A stretch of 64,000 bases of DNA from positions 218,011 to 282,010 of the forward strand of contig JAJDUF010000022.1 in assembly GCA_022826725.1 (NCBI GenBank), read 5' to 3'. A program made the translations under genes and the position numbers. The notes beneath the pieces were generated by a model. The model was not told the origin of the DNA, made no database searches, and saw only the letters and a list, made by a program, of their open reading frames with translations. Source of the DNA: Chloroflexota bacterium. GTDB lineage: Bacteria > Chloroflexota > UBA11872 > UBA12225 > JAJDUF01. Shown piece after piece: positions 24,609 to 33,483 of the stretch (the first letter of the stretch is position 1; the number at the start of each line of letters is the position of its first letter).

Positions 24609-25823
24609 CTACCACGACACCGTGTCCTTTTCCGCCGGACTCCAGTTCGGATCCGTCGGCCGCGGGAATGGCGACCGGCCGTGAGAGATGCCGCTGTTTG
24701 GGATGAATGGGTACTGCTCCACCAGGCTGTCCGGCAGGTCTATGCCCAGTCCAGGCGCCCCGGTGGGGTGAATATGGCCGTCTCTGAACTCGAAGGCCTG
24801 TTCGATCAGTCCCAGCCCGAACGGATTGTACTTGGTCGGGAACCGCACCATGAAGCAGTTCCTGTTCACGAACCCGACGTGGAAGTTGGCAGCGAGACCG
24901 ACGGCGCCGCTGAAGCTGTGCGTCACCGTCCGCATGTCGTGCGCGTCCGCCGCGGCCATGATCTTCATGTCCTCGCTGATCCCACCGCACCACGTCGCAT
25001 CGGGCTGCACAATGTCAATCGCCCGTTTCTCGAAGAACGGCTTGTAGCCGTGCAGCGTCGTTTCGTTCTCCCCCGCCGCCAGCGCCGTAGTGCTGAGTTG
25101 GCGAATGCGTACATAGTCGTCAACGTTGGTCTGCAGGACCGGCTGTTCCATCCAGAGCAGGTTATAGACATCCAGTGCCTTCACAACGCGCAGCGCAATG
25201 TCCGCCGACCACGGCCGGCGATAGAACGGCATGCCGGGATCGAGCATCAGGTCCACCCCGTCTCCGAGCACCTCCCGCATCTCCTCGACCTTGGCGCACT
25301 CCTGCTTGATGAGGTCCGGGATCGTAATGTAGGGCGCTTGCAGCATCTCGCCGATGTGCGCCACCTTGAGGGCCGTATAGCCCTGCCCGAGCAGCTTGTC
25401 CGCTGCCTCTTGGTCGGCGCGTGCGATGCTCGTGTAGCAGCGGAGGGAATCGTGTGCGAGGCCCCCCAGTAGCTGGTAGACCGGCAGGTTGGCCACCTTC
25501 CCCAGAATGTCCCACAGCGCCATCTCGATTGCGCCCAGCACCGAGATGCCCGGACCCATCGGCCCCCAGCGCAGGGACTTGACCATCATCCTGCGCCACA
25601 ATGTGTTGATCGCCAGCGGGTCCTGGCCCATGACCACGTTGCCGTAGTGCTCGACGAGCGGCGGCACCACCTCCGGGTTGTACCACGCGATATACGTCTC
25701 GCCGAAGCCGACGATCCCGGCGTCGGTCTCGACGCGCACAAACCCGTAGGTCGAAGGTCTCATGCCGTGCTCCCACGGCTCCGGCACCGTCACCAGCACC
25801 GGGCGAACGGCGGTGATCTTCAT
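24609..25823 (-). CDS. Enolase-superfamily enzyme (mandelate racemase/muconate lactonizing type)
   Basis: A 404-residue protein with the capping domain (MKITAVRPVLVTVPEPWEHG) and the barrel. Metal ligands read as DLMLDPGMPF, WMEQPVLQ and AAGENETT; the later TVTHSFSGAVG carries a His in the position used by many dehydratases. The lysine acid-base motif K-x-K of the racemase subgroup is not obvious (TALKVAHIGE). It probably dehydrates a sugar acid to a 2-keto-3-deoxy acid. The start has GAGGA upstream. It is tightly packed between the Gfo/Idh/MocA gene (61 bases) and the 2-hydroxyacid dehydrogenase gene. Confidence 0.85.
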   Translation of the reverse strand: MKITAVRPVLVTVPEPWEHGMRPSTYGFVRVETDAGIVGFGETYIAWYNPEVVPPLVEHYGNVVMGQDPLAINTLWRRMMVKSLRWGPMGPGISVLGAIEMALWDILGKVANLPVYQLLGGLAHDSLRCYTSIARADQEAADKLLGQGYTALKVAHIGEMLQAPYITIPDLIKQECAKVEEMREVLGDGVDLMLDPGMPFYRRPWSADIALRVVKALDVYNLLWMEQPVLQTNVDDYVRIRQLSTTALAAGENETTLHGYKPFFEKRAIDIVQPDATWCGGISEDMKIMAAADAHDMRTVTHSFSGAVGLAANFHVGFVNRNCFMVRFPTKYNPFGLGLIEQAFEFRDGHIHPTGAPGLGIDLPDSLVEQYPFIPNSGISHGRSPFPRPTDPNWSPAEKDTVSW

Positions 25824-25884
25824 GGCAGTGTTTTCCTCACTTTGCGTTCTCTGCGGCTGAAGGTGCGGCGTGGCTCCCCCCTAC

Positions 25885-27162
25885 TCACGCGGCCGGCCCC
25901 AGTGTGTGCGCCGCCCGCCGGTACTCCGGCATGTTTATGGCCACGCCCCCGCCGAGACGCGATTCCTCGGCAGCAAAGGCCATCAGGTGGCTCTCCAACG
26001 CCTCCTCGGCGGTGCTCAACAGGCCGGCGCCTTGGCCCCGGATCGCCCGCACGAGGCTCTCCAAGACGCCTCTGTCGCCGCCGCCGTGCCCGCCGCCGGC
26101 GCGCGGCTCGATCCGTTCCACCGGCTTCCCCGGCCGGTGGTCGTGGACCTTGATGTCCGCGCGAAACCGCCCTTCGAGCGTGGCCAAGGTGCCGTCGTAG
26201 CGCATCGTGCGCGAGTCGTGATGAGAGTGGCCCTGCATGATGAGATTGACGGTAGCGCCGCCCTCGAACTCCATGTTCACGGTCTGGTGATCTACCACGT
26301 CGTTCGTGCAGCGGTAGACACAGCGGCCGAACGGACCGGTACGCAGCGCCTGGAGGATGCTGGTGCGGTCCAGGTCTACCGTGAAGTGGCCGGCAAAGGA
26401 CTGCATAAAGTCCGGCTCGTACATGCGTGGGGCATAGTAAGCACACTCGTCTTCTACTGGGCAGCCGTCGGTGCAGCGCTTCGGCACCTCCGGGTGCGGT
26501 GCTTGGTCGGGGCGGAAGTGCAGCAGCGAGCCGAACGAGGAGAGCCGCACCACCCGGCGACCGAGAATCCAGAAGAGCAGGTCCAGGTCGTGGCAGCACT
26601 TACTCAGGATCATGGGCGCGGCGACCTTGCTGTTGGAGTAGAAGCCGCGCACGAATGAGTGGGCCATGCGAAACCAAGAGACGTTCTCGGAATGCCGCAC
26701 CACCACGACGTCGCCGAGACGGCCCGACTGGACCAGCTGCCGGATCGTCTGGAAAAAAGGAGAATGGCGTAGCGAATGCGTGACCCACACGGACCGCCGG
26801 AGCCTGCCCGCCGTCTGCACCAGGGTCACGCTCTCGGCTAACGTGCTGGCGATCGGTTTCTCCAGCAGTACGTCGTAGCCGGCTGCCAGCGCGCCCATGG
26901 TCGAGGCAAAATGCACGCCGTCGTTCGTGGCGTTGATGAGCACGGGTGCCAGTTGCTCGTGGGCCACCAGTTCTTCCCACGACGCAAAGCAGCGCTCCGG
27001 GGGTAGGTTGTGGGCGCGAGCAAAGCGCTCCCGCTTCGCAGCATCAAGCTCCGCTACCGCCACAAATCGCAGCGTGTCCGGGTGCTCGCGCGCATACCGG
27101 CCGTGGCTGTGGTAGCCGCGCATCCCGGCCCCGACGAGCACGGCGTCCACCGGCCTAGGCAT
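25885..27162 (-). CDS. Gfo/Idh/MocA family oxidoreductase
   Basis: A 426-residue NAD(P)-dependent sugar oxidoreductase. The N-terminal Rossmann fold has AVLVGAGMRGYHSHGRYARE, the catalytic EKPIAS motif near 95, and the substrate region with a Cys-rich insert (KRCTDGCPVEDECAYY, about 243-258). Members oxidise sugars, inositols or pseudo-oligosaccharides. The cysteine-containing loop, with three Cys in 12 residues, is uncommon and may bind a metal. The start codon lies two bases after the TGA of the upstream propeller gene (TGATAATG), so translation is coupled. It is probably the first oxidation step of the pathway encoded here. Confidence 0.88.
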   Translation of the reverse strand: MPRPVDAVLVGAGMRGYHSHGRYAREHPDTLRFVAVAELDAAKRERFARAHNLPPERCFASWEELVAHEQLAPVLINATNDGVHFASTMGALAAGYDVLLEKPIASTLAESVTLVQTAGRLRRSVWVTHSLRHSPFFQTIRQLVQSGRLGDVVVVRHSENVSWFRMAHSFVRGFYSNSKVAAPMILSKCCHDLDLLFWILGRRVVRLSSFGSLLHFRPDQAPHPEVPKRCTDGCPVEDECAYYAPRMYEPDFMQSFAGHFTVDLDRTSILQALRTGPFGRCVYRCTNDVVDHQTVNMEFEGGATVNLIMQGHSHHDSRTMRYDGTLATLEGRFRADIKVHDHRPGKPVERIEPRAGGGHGGGDRGVLESLVRAIRGQGAGLLSTAEEALESHLMAFAAEESRLGGGVAINMPEYRRAAHTLGPAA

Positions 27163-27164
27163 TA

Positions 27165-28670
27165 TCAGCCTCCCACGGCGTCGAAGCCGTAGGCATAGAG
27201 CCGGGCACGGCCATAGACCCAGAACTTCAGCCGGAACCGCTGACCGACGAGGTCCCGGATACTGCCCCCGCGCCAGTGCACTTCCTGCCGCCATCCGTCC
27301 GTACACAGGTCACGGCAGTCCTCCCGCCGATACCCCTCCAGCGGCTCCAAGGTCGTGGCATCCAGCACTTCGACCTCCACCCAGCTCCGGTTCTGGCGCA
27401 CGTCCCCGACGTTCACCGTCAGTTCCGTCGTCCGGTCGGTCCGTTCGATAGGCGTAGTGATCGCCCAGCCGGGCACTTCCCGATCCGCTGACTCCAGGCA
27501 CGTCCACCCGTCTTCGCGCAGAGTAGCCAGCCCTAGCCGCGACAGGCGGACCTGGCCGGTGCTCCCATAGGGATAGGCTTCCGGCGTGTTCTCGCCCGGC
27601 CAGCTGGTCCACTCCTCCCCGTTGCCGCCGTAGAAGAGGTAGATCGTCCCGTCCTTGATGGCCGGCTTGTCCGCAATCACCAGGAGGCCGCCGTCCCACT
27701 CCGTATGGTCACCGCGCGGGATCAGCGGCCTGTGTACGTCAATGCGCTCGAAACGCTCGCCGTCGGCGCTGACCGCCAGCCGCACGTCGGCGTAGTAGGT
27801 GCCATAGACGCCGTAGCCGTTCGGCACGTACCAGCCGTACTCGTAGGCCATCACCCAAGCGCCCCCGTAGGGAGCCAGCAGCACGTGATGGTTCTCGTAC
27901 TCGAAGCCGTCGTCGGGGGAGAGCAGCGGGTTGTGGTCACCTGCCCGCAGACCCTCGATGTCCGGCCCATACGACAGGAACTTTGCTCGTCCCATTTGCT
28001 TGTCCGGCTTGTCCATCGGCACGCCCGCCTGCCACACCAGCTTGTACCGGCGCGAGGGATCGCGCTCCTGGTCGTCGCGGATCAACGCGCCGGGATCGCC
28101 GTATCTGAGTGACTGATCTCGCCACTGCGGCATGCGTAGGCTCGGCCCCTCCGTCCAATGGATGCCGTCCGGCGAGTAGTTCAGCCGCATCCCACGGCCC
28201 GGCAACGGGGCCGGGGCAACCGCGCCATCGGTGCGCGGCCTCGGTCCCCGCAGGACCATCTTGTACCGCTTGGCCGGGTCCGGCTCAGTGGTGTCCTTGA
28301 GCACGGGACCGTAGCCCATCACCACGATATTGTTGTCGCTCGACCCGCGGAACTCGTGCAGCCCCAGCCGCGGCTTCTCCCACGTCACGCCGTCGGTACT
28401 GGTGGCGTAGCCCACCGCCGTCCACCGTTCGGGCGCAATGTCGGAGCCGGAGTACCAGGCCTTGAAGATACGCTCCTCCTCGTCCCAGATGACCGTCGGC
28501 GACGACCACGGCCGGGCCTGGGTGGCGTCCCACTCGTGCATATCGCCGAGGGGCAGCACCGGGTTGTTCGGGTGTTTCCGGGCCTCGCACACCCGCTGGA
28601 CGAGGTGATAGGACGACTCCACCCCGCTCATGAGCAAGAAGCCATCACGGCTGCCGGCTGACGTATCCAA
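27165..28670 (-). CDS. Beta-propeller glycosidase-like protein, paralogue of the 20529 gene
   Basis: A 501-residue protein with the same layout as the product of the gene at 20529: propeller blades such as VIWDEEERIFKAWYSG and GYATSTDGVTWEKPRLGLHE, then a C-terminal beta domain with LTVNVGDVRQNRSWVEVEVL and RFRLKFWVYGRARLYAYGFD. The fold suggests hydrolysis or phosphorolysis of an oligosaccharide, but the catalytic acid cannot be placed without alignment. The start is TTG at 28670, chosen for its AGGAGG site at short spacing; an ATG exists 13 codons later. It heads the operon leading into the Gfo/Idh/MocA gene and on to the enolase-superfamily, 2-hydroxyacid dehydrogenase and PhyH genes. Confidence 0.68.
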   Translation of the reverse strand: MDTSAGSRDGFLLMSGVESSYHLVQRVCEARKHPNNPVLPLGDMHEWDATQARPWSSPTVIWDEEERIFKAWYSGSDIAPERWTAVGYATSTDGVTWEKPRLGLHEFRGSSDNNIVVMGYGPVLKDTTEPDPAKRYKMVLRGPRPRTDGAVAPAPLPGRGMRLNYSPDGIHWTEGPSLRMPQWRDQSLRYGDPGALIRDDQERDPSRRYKLVWQAGVPMDKPDKQMGRAKFLSYGPDIEGLRAGDHNPLLSPDDGFEYENHHVLLAPYGGAWVMAYEYGWYVPNGYGVYGTYYADVRLAVSADGERFERIDVHRPLIPRGDHTEWDGGLLVIADKPAIKDGTIYLFYGGNGEEWTSWPGENTPEAYPYGSTGQVRLSRLGLATLREDGWTCLESADREVPGWAITTPIERTDRTTELTVNVGDVRQNRSWVEVEVLDATTLEPLEGYRREDCRDLCTDGWRQEVHWRGGSIRDLVGQRFRLKFWVYGRARLYAYGFDAVGG

Positions 28671-28886
28671 AATTCCTCCTACCTAGCCTCCGGAATGGGC
28701 CTGGGTATCTGCTGGTGTCCTGCGGCCGGACCGGTTCGCAACTGGCGAGACAACGCTAAGGGCAGTGAGCATCACCTGTCAACCGGCCCACAGCGACCCC
28801 GAGGCGGCCTCGCTCACAGCTTCATCGCCATCGGCACGGTGCCGGGTGCAGCCGGCGCGCCGGAGCTTCAGCCGGTGTGGCGGCAG

Positions 28887-28914
28887 TTGACAAAGCTGGG
28901 ATAATATATAAACT
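28887..28914 (+). promoter_or_regulatory. Promoter of the DUF378 gene
   Basis: TTGACA (28887-28892), 16-base spacer, TAAACT (28909-28914), inside an AT-rich stretch that is unusual for this genome. The GTG start codon lies about 55 bases after the expected start of transcription. The rest of the 305-base gap 28671-28975 shows nothing else. Confidence 0.5.
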
Positions 28915-28975
28915 AATGACTACTACGGTGTGGTGTTTGTATCCCACACCTCATTTGCGCCAGGGGGAGGGTGAC

Positions 28976-29182
28976 GTGGAAGTTCTTAACATGGTGGCGG
29001 TGATTGTGGCCGCAGTTGGCGCAATCAACTGGGGGCTGGTGGGTCTGCTCAACATCGACCTCGTGGCCCTCATTTCCGGCGGTCTCAAGTTTGGTGAGAC
29101 CAACATCGTCTCTCGGATCCTCTACATCATCGTGGCGTTGGCCGGCATTTGGGCCATCCTCGCCGCCCTAGAGGTAGTGTAA
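28976..29182 (+). CDS. DUF378 small membrane protein
   Basis: A 68-residue protein with two hydrophobic helices: MVAVIVAAVGAINWGLVGLL (about 6-25) and IVSRILYIIVALAGIWAILA (about 44-63). The G-A-I-N-W-G-L-V-G motif is the hallmark of DUF378. The function of this widespread family is unknown; it sits in the inner membrane. I place the start at GTG 28976, five bases after GGGAGG, rather than at codons further upstream, which would add a non-hydrophobic tail not seen in the family. It is monocistronic with its own promoter and a following hairpin. Confidence 0.85.
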   Translation: MEVLNMVAVIVAAVGAINWGLVGLLNIDLVALISGGLKFGETNIVSRILYIIVALAGIWAILAALEVV

Positions 29183-29195
29183 CCGTAGCGCACCA

Positions 29196-29223
29196 AGCAG
29201 GGGGACCGTCGAGTCCCCCTGCT
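29196..29223 (+). terminator. Strong hairpin after the DUF378 gene
   Basis: AGCAGGGGGA (29196-29205) pairs perfectly with TCCCCCTGCT (29214-29223) around an 8-base loop, 13 bases after the stop codon. No T-run follows, so termination may need help or the hairpin may protect the 3' end. Confidence 0.55.
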
Positions 29224-29370
29224 AACCATCCTCTCAAATCCGGACTAATCTTTTGCCGCCGCCCTCGGCGGCACTGCACACCCTTGTGTGCCAGCAGTAT
29301 TTGGCGCCCTCGGTAGACTGATCCCCGCGAGCCGCGCGGCCTGCCCATACGAAGAGCATCCCTTCCTCCC

Positions 29371-29399
29371 CCGCCATTGCGGCGCAAGCCGCAATCCAT
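29371..29399. repeat. ATTGCGGCGCAAGCCGCAAT palindrome
   Basis: Second copy of the 20-bp palindrome also found at 2766-2785, each preceded by C and followed by CCA. It lies in the 359-base gap 29183-29541, which otherwise holds only the hairpin above. Confidence 0.7.
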
Positions 29400-29541
29400 C
29401 GCGCCTGAGTGCGGTGAATCGCGCCGCTACGCCTCAACCTCTGGCTCCCCTCTACGCTGTGCTCGCTGTGCCTAATGACAGGTGCTACAGTGGAGGCCAG
29501 CATTGCGCGCAGAAGCGCAATATCGCCAAGGAGTGGGGTGC

Positions 29542-30693
29542 ATGAAGGTAACGGATATCAAGACCTTCCTTGTCCATCCGGGAACCGGCAAGAACTGGCT
29601 GTTCGTGAAGGTCGAGACCGATGCCGGCATCCACGGGTGGGGCGAGGCGTATACACAAGCCGACCGCGACCACGCCGTCGCGGTCCACGTGGAGCAACTG
29701 CGCCGGTACCTGATCGGACGCGATCCGTTCCGGATCAAGCATTTCACCACGGTCATGTACCTGGACTTTGCCGGCAAGCGCGGGGCAATGGATTTCTACT
29801 CGGCGTTGAGTGGCCTGGAGCAGGCGCTCTGGGACATTGCCGGCAAAGCGCTCGACATACCGGTCTACAACTTGCTGGGCGGCCCCTGCCGCGACCGGAT
29901 TCGGGTGTACGCCAACGGTTGGTCGAGCGGCGACGACGCGCCCGTGGAGACGGCACGCAAGGCTGTGGCGCTGGTCGAACGGGGCTTTACCGCGATGAAG
30001 TGGGACCCCTTTCCCGGCCCCTGGCGTCCCTATATCAGCCGGGCGGAGGAGCAGGCCGCCGTCGCCAGCGTGCGAGCGGTCCGCGAGGCCGTCGGTCCGG
30101 AGATTGACCTGCTCATCGAGGTCCACCGCCGGCTCGCCCCGCTGCCGGCCGTGCGTGTGGCGCGCATGATCGAGGCGTTCGACCCCTTCTGGTACGAGGA
30201 GCCGGTTTCGGCGCGCGACCTCACGGCGCTGGCCGCGGTGCGGCGGGACATTCAATTGCCGGTGGTGACGGGTGAGGAGCTGTACACCAAGGCCGAGTTC
30301 CGGCCCGCCTTCGAGCTACAGGCAGCCGACATCATCAACCCCGACGTCTGCAACTGCGGTGGCATTCTCGAATTGAAAGAGATCGCCGCGATGGCCGAGG
30401 CCTACCATGTCGCGGTCGCACCCCACAACTACAACAGCACCACCGTTGGCCTGGCCGCGACCATCCACGCCGCCGCGGTGATGCCCAACTTCCTCATCAC
30501 CGAATACTTTGTCAACTTCGAGACATTGGGTCAGGAGATCGCTGAACCGTCGTTCGTGGTCGAGAACGGCTACATCGCTCTGCCGCCAGCGCCTGGCCTC
30601 GGCCTCGATCTGAATGAAGATGCCTTGGCGCGGCATCCCTACCGGCAGTTCCCGACGCGGCGCATCCGCCACCCCACCGACGAGGGGCCATAG
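29542..30693 (+). CDS. Enolase-superfamily sugar-acid dehydratase (galactonate/gluconate dehydratase-like)
   Basis: A 383-residue protein. It starts KVTDIKTFLVHPGTGKNWLF and shows the GWGEAYTQ signature of the mandelate racemase subgroup. Metal ligands: LLIEVHRR, FWYEEPVS and VTGEELYT. The INPDVCNCGGILELKEIAAM region and the VAPHNYNS motif, with the catalytic His, match D-galactonate dehydratase-like enzymes. It probably removes water from a sugar acid to give a 2-keto-3-deoxy acid. It is a second enolase-superfamily gene 5 kb from the first, in a separate transcription unit. The ATG at 29542 follows AAGGAG. Confidence 0.87.
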   Translation: MKVTDIKTFLVHPGTGKNWLFVKVETDAGIHGWGEAYTQADRDHAVAVHVEQLRRYLIGRDPFRIKHFTTVMYLDFAGKRGAMDFYSALSGLEQALWDIAGKALDIPVYNLLGGPCRDRIRVYANGWSSGDDAPVETARKAVALVERGFTAMKWDPFPGPWRPYISRAEEQAAVASVRAVREAVGPEIDLLIEVHRRLAPLPAVRVARMIEAFDPFWYEEPVSARDLTALAAVRRDIQLPVVTGEELYTKAEFRPAFELQAADIINPDVCNCGGILELKEIAAMAEAYHVAVAPHNYNSTTVGLAATIHAAAVMPNFLITEYFVNFETLGQEIAEPSFVVENGYIALPPAPGLGLDLNEDALARHPYRQFPTRRIRHPTDEGP

Positions 30694-30752
30694 CGCCGCA
30701 CCTCGCGCCTCTTACCGGGCGGAGCAACCGCGAGGAGCGCACCGAGGCGCGG

Positions 30753-30758
30753 TATAAT
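30753..30758 (+). promoter_or_regulatory. -10 element upstream of cca
   Basis: A perfect TATAAT about 57 bases before the ATG at 30815. No -35 box is visible at normal spacing. Confidence 0.4.
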
Positions 30759-30814
30759 TTAGGTCCAGCTAGGCGCCGTCCACTTTGACCGGCTATGTAG
30801 CGCCGTTACATACC

Positions 30815-32371
30815 ATGATGACCAACCAGTTGATTGCCAGGCCGGCACCGCCTGAAACTCCGGTGAACGGTGCAGACCTGGCGGATCAGGTTTCCCTAAC
30901 AGCCAGCACGGCGGACGATAGTCTCGATCCGGTGTTGGCGCAGCTCGCGGTGTCCTTCGCCGCGGCCGGCCATCAGCTCTATCTGGTGGGTGGCGCCGTG
31001 CGTGACCGGCTCTTGGGGCGGCCTAGCCCCGATCTGGACCTCACGACCGACGCAGTACCGGCCACCGTGCGCCGGCTGGCCCGCGACGTGCAGCCCGATG
31101 CCGTGTATGACGTAGGCGAGAAGTTCGGGACGATTGGGCTGGTCTTCGCGGGCCGGAACATCGAGATCACGACCTTCCGTGGCGAGCAATATGAGCGCGG
31201 CTCGCGCAAGCCACGGGTGCAATACGGCGTATCGCTCGCCGAGGACCTGGCGCGGCGGGACTTCACCATCAACGCCATAGCGCTCGACCTAGCGGGCGAG
31301 CTGGTGGACCCGTATGGCGGCCGGGCCGACCTGCGAGCCGAGTTGATTCGCGCCGTTGGGGTGCCCCACGAGCGGTTTGCCGAGGACCCGCTGCGGCTGC
31401 TGCGGGCGGTGCGTTTCGCGGCTCAACTGGGATTTACAATCCATCCAGAGACGCGGCGGGCCATCCGCACGCAGGCCAGGCTCCTACGGACGATCAGCCG
31501 CGAGCGCGTGGCCGACGAGTTGAACAAGATGCTGGTGTCGCCGCGCCCGGCACTCGGCGTCCGCCTCGCCGTGAGCCTCGGTCTGATGCGGTACATCATC
31601 CCGGAGGTGCTGACGCTGAGTGGTGTCAGCCAACGGCCGATGCACCACAAGGACGTGTTCGAGCACACGTTGGGCGTACTGGAGAATACGCCGTCCGATC
31701 TGCTGCTGCGTTGGGCGGCGCTGCTGCACGACATCGCCAAGCCGCGTACCAAGTCGGTGCGCGACGGGCAGGTGCATTTCTTCGGCCACGACGAGGTTGG
31801 CGCCCGCATGGCGCGGCGCATTCTCAACGGCCTGCGGTTCGACCAGAACTTCATCCGCCGAGTGACCAAGCTGGTCCGGATGCACCTGCGCGTGAACTCT
31901 TACTCCTCGACCTGGACCGACGGAGCGGTGCGGCGGCTCGTCCGCGAGTCCGGCGACGAGTTAGCACCGTTGATCGCGCTCTCACGGGCCGACGTGACAA
32001 GCTACCGCGAGGAGCGGGTGCGCGCCGCCGCCATGCGCGCCGATGAATTCGAGCGGCGCTGCGCCGAGCTTCAGGCCGCCGAGGACATCGCGCAGATGAG
32101 TAGCCCACTCGACGGGCACGACATTATGACGCTTTTCGGCGGCGGGCCGGGACGCTGGATTCAGGAGATCAAGGACTACCTCTTGGCCCTGGTCCTGGAT
32201 GGCGAGCTGGCCCAAGACGACCGGGAGCGGGCAACCAAGCTGGCCATCACCTTTGCAAAGGAGCGGTTGCCTCGGTGCTTTGCAAGCACGACGATCTGGC
32301 GTGCCACCAAGCTGACCGTTGCCTTTGCCCAAGAGCGGGGCATTGAGCCGGCCGGCCCGGTGCCGGAATAA
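30815..32371 (+). CDS. cca: CCA-adding tRNA nucleotidyltransferase / poly(A) polymerase family with HD domain
   Basis: A 518-residue protein. The nucleotidyltransferase head has YLVGGAVRDRLLGRPSPDLDL in two parts, with the G-G and D-x-D motifs around residues 53-72; the RRDFTINAIA motif and the ARGINE-rich neck follow. The HD motif is in LRWAALLHDIAKPRTKS (about 300). These enzymes add or repair the CCA end of tRNA. The C-terminus carries an unusual duplication: ATKLAITFAKER and, 24 residues later, ATKLTVAFAQER. Two ATGs occur at 30815 and 30818; a TTG at 30785 is also possible. All ribosome sites are weak. Confidence 0.87.
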   Translation: MMTNQLIARPAPPETPVNGADLADQVSLTASTADDSLDPVLAQLAVSFAAAGHQLYLVGGAVRDRLLGRPSPDLDLTTDAVPATVRRLARDVQPDAVYDVGEKFGTIGLVFAGRNIEITTFRGEQYERGSRKPRVQYGVSLAEDLARRDFTINAIALDLAGELVDPYGGRADLRAELIRAVGVPHERFAEDPLRLLRAVRFAAQLGFTIHPETRRAIRTQARLLRTISRERVADELNKMLVSPRPALGVRLAVSLGLMRYIIPEVLTLSGVSQRPMHHKDVFEHTLGVLENTPSDLLLRWAALLHDIAKPRTKSVRDGQVHFFGHDEVGARMARRILNGLRFDQNFIRRVTKLVRMHLRVNSYSSTWTDGAVRRLVRESGDELAPLIALSRADVTSYREERVRAAAMRADEFERRCAELQAAEDIAQMSSPLDGHDIMTLFGGGPGRWIQEIKDYLLALVLDGELAQDDRERATKLAITFAKERLPRCFASTTIWRATKLTVAFAQERGIEPAGPVPE

Positions 32372-32399
32372 CGCGGGACGGAGCTACGGCCGCGGCGCA

Positions 32400-32443
32400 G
32401 ACTCCCCTTCCCTGCCAGGGAAGGGGCCGGGGGTTAGGTGCAA
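32400..32443. repeat. Palindromic intergenic repeat, TTAGGT variant
   Basis: CCCCTTCCCTGCCAGGGAAGG followed by GGCCGGGGGTTAGGTGCAA, between the convergent cca and SPFH genes. Third copy of this variant in the window. Confidence 0.75.
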
Positions 32444-32471
32444 TACCGGTCCCCGGTGCCGCGCCACCCGG

Positions 32472-33428
32472 CTAACCGTCGTCTCTGTCGTCGGGAACGA
32501 CGGTGACGGGCTGCACCTCAGCGCCATCCGTGCCGTCGGTGGCGCGGGCGGCGAAGTCGCTGAAGGAGCGCATCAGCGTGGTCAGCTCCATCGGGAAGAT
32601 GAACTTCGTCGCCGGACTGGCGCCAATCGCTTTGAGCGCCTCCAGGTATTGCAGGCTCATCGTCTTCGGATCAATCTGCTGGGCCACGGCGTAAATTCGC
32701 TGCAAGGCCTCGGCGTAGCCTTCGGCGGTCAGGATGGCTTCCTGGCGGTGGCCTTCAGCCTCCAGGATCGTCGCTTGCCGGTTGCCCTCGGCGTTGAGAA
32801 TGGCAGCCTGCTTATCGCCCTCGGCCACGCTGATGGTCGCCTCGCGCTTGCCCTCGGCCTCGGTCACCGCGGCGCGGCGGGTCCGCTCCGCCGACATCTG
32901 GCGCGTCATCGCCTCCTGAATATCCTGCGGCGGCAGAATCTCCCGAATCTCGACCGCGTTGATCTTGACGCCCCAGCGGTTGGTCACTTCATCCAGCTTC
33001 GTCCGCATACTCTCGTTGATCTGGTCGCGCCGCGACAGCACCTCGTCGAGCATCATGTCACCGACGATAGCCCGCAGCGTGGTGATCGCGATGCCGCGCG
33101 CCGCCCCCGTGAAGTCCTCCACCTCCAGCACGCTGCTGACCGGGTCCACGACCCGCATATAGACGATGAAGTCAATAGAGAGCGAGGCATTGTCCGAGCT
33201 GATCGCCGCCTGCGGTGGCACGTCAAAAAACCGCTCGCGCAGGTCCACACCCACCGGGCGATCAATGAAGGGGATGAGCAGCACCAAGCCGGGACCGCGG
33301 GCACCGATGGAGCGCCCCAGCCGAAACACGACGAGGCGCCGATACTCCGGCACAATGCGGGCCGCCCACAGAAATATGAGAATCACGACTACGGCGGCCA
33401 CGACTGCGCCAATTAGACTGGGGTCCAT
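32472..33428 (-). CDS. SPFH/stomatin family membrane protein (slipin)
   Basis: A 318-residue protein with one N-terminal membrane helix (LIGAVVAAVVVILIFLWAA, about 5-23) followed by the band-7 domain (RIVPEYRRLVVFRLGRSIG to about 175) and a coiled-coil tail. The tail has four near-perfect 11-residue repeats of the form AEG-(K/D/N/H)-(R/K)-(Q/E)-A-x-I-x-x (about 192-240), a classic slipin feature. Slipins form membrane microdomain oligomers and work with NfeD proteases. The ATG has AAGGAGA upstream. The NfeD gene ends 55 bases upstream, so the two form the well-known nfeD-slipin pair. Confidence 0.9.
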   Translation of the reverse strand: MDPSLIGAVVAAVVVILIFLWAARIVPEYRRLVVFRLGRSIGARGPGLVLLIPFIDRPVGVDLRERFFDVPPQAAISSDNASLSIDFIVYMRVVDPVSSVLEVEDFTGAARGIAITTLRAIVGDMMLDEVLSRRDQINESMRTKLDEVTNRWGVKINAVEIREILPPQDIQEAMTRQMSAERTRRAAVTEAEGKREATISVAEGDKQAAILNAEGNRQATILEAEGHRQEAILTAEGYAEALQRIYAVAQQIDPKTMSLQYLEALKAIGASPATKFIFPMELTTLMRSFSDFAARATDGTDGAEVQPVTVVPDDRDDG

Positions 33429-33483
33429 GCCTAATATCTCCTTGTGCGACTATCCCAGTGTACGTCAGGATCGCCGTCCCGTG

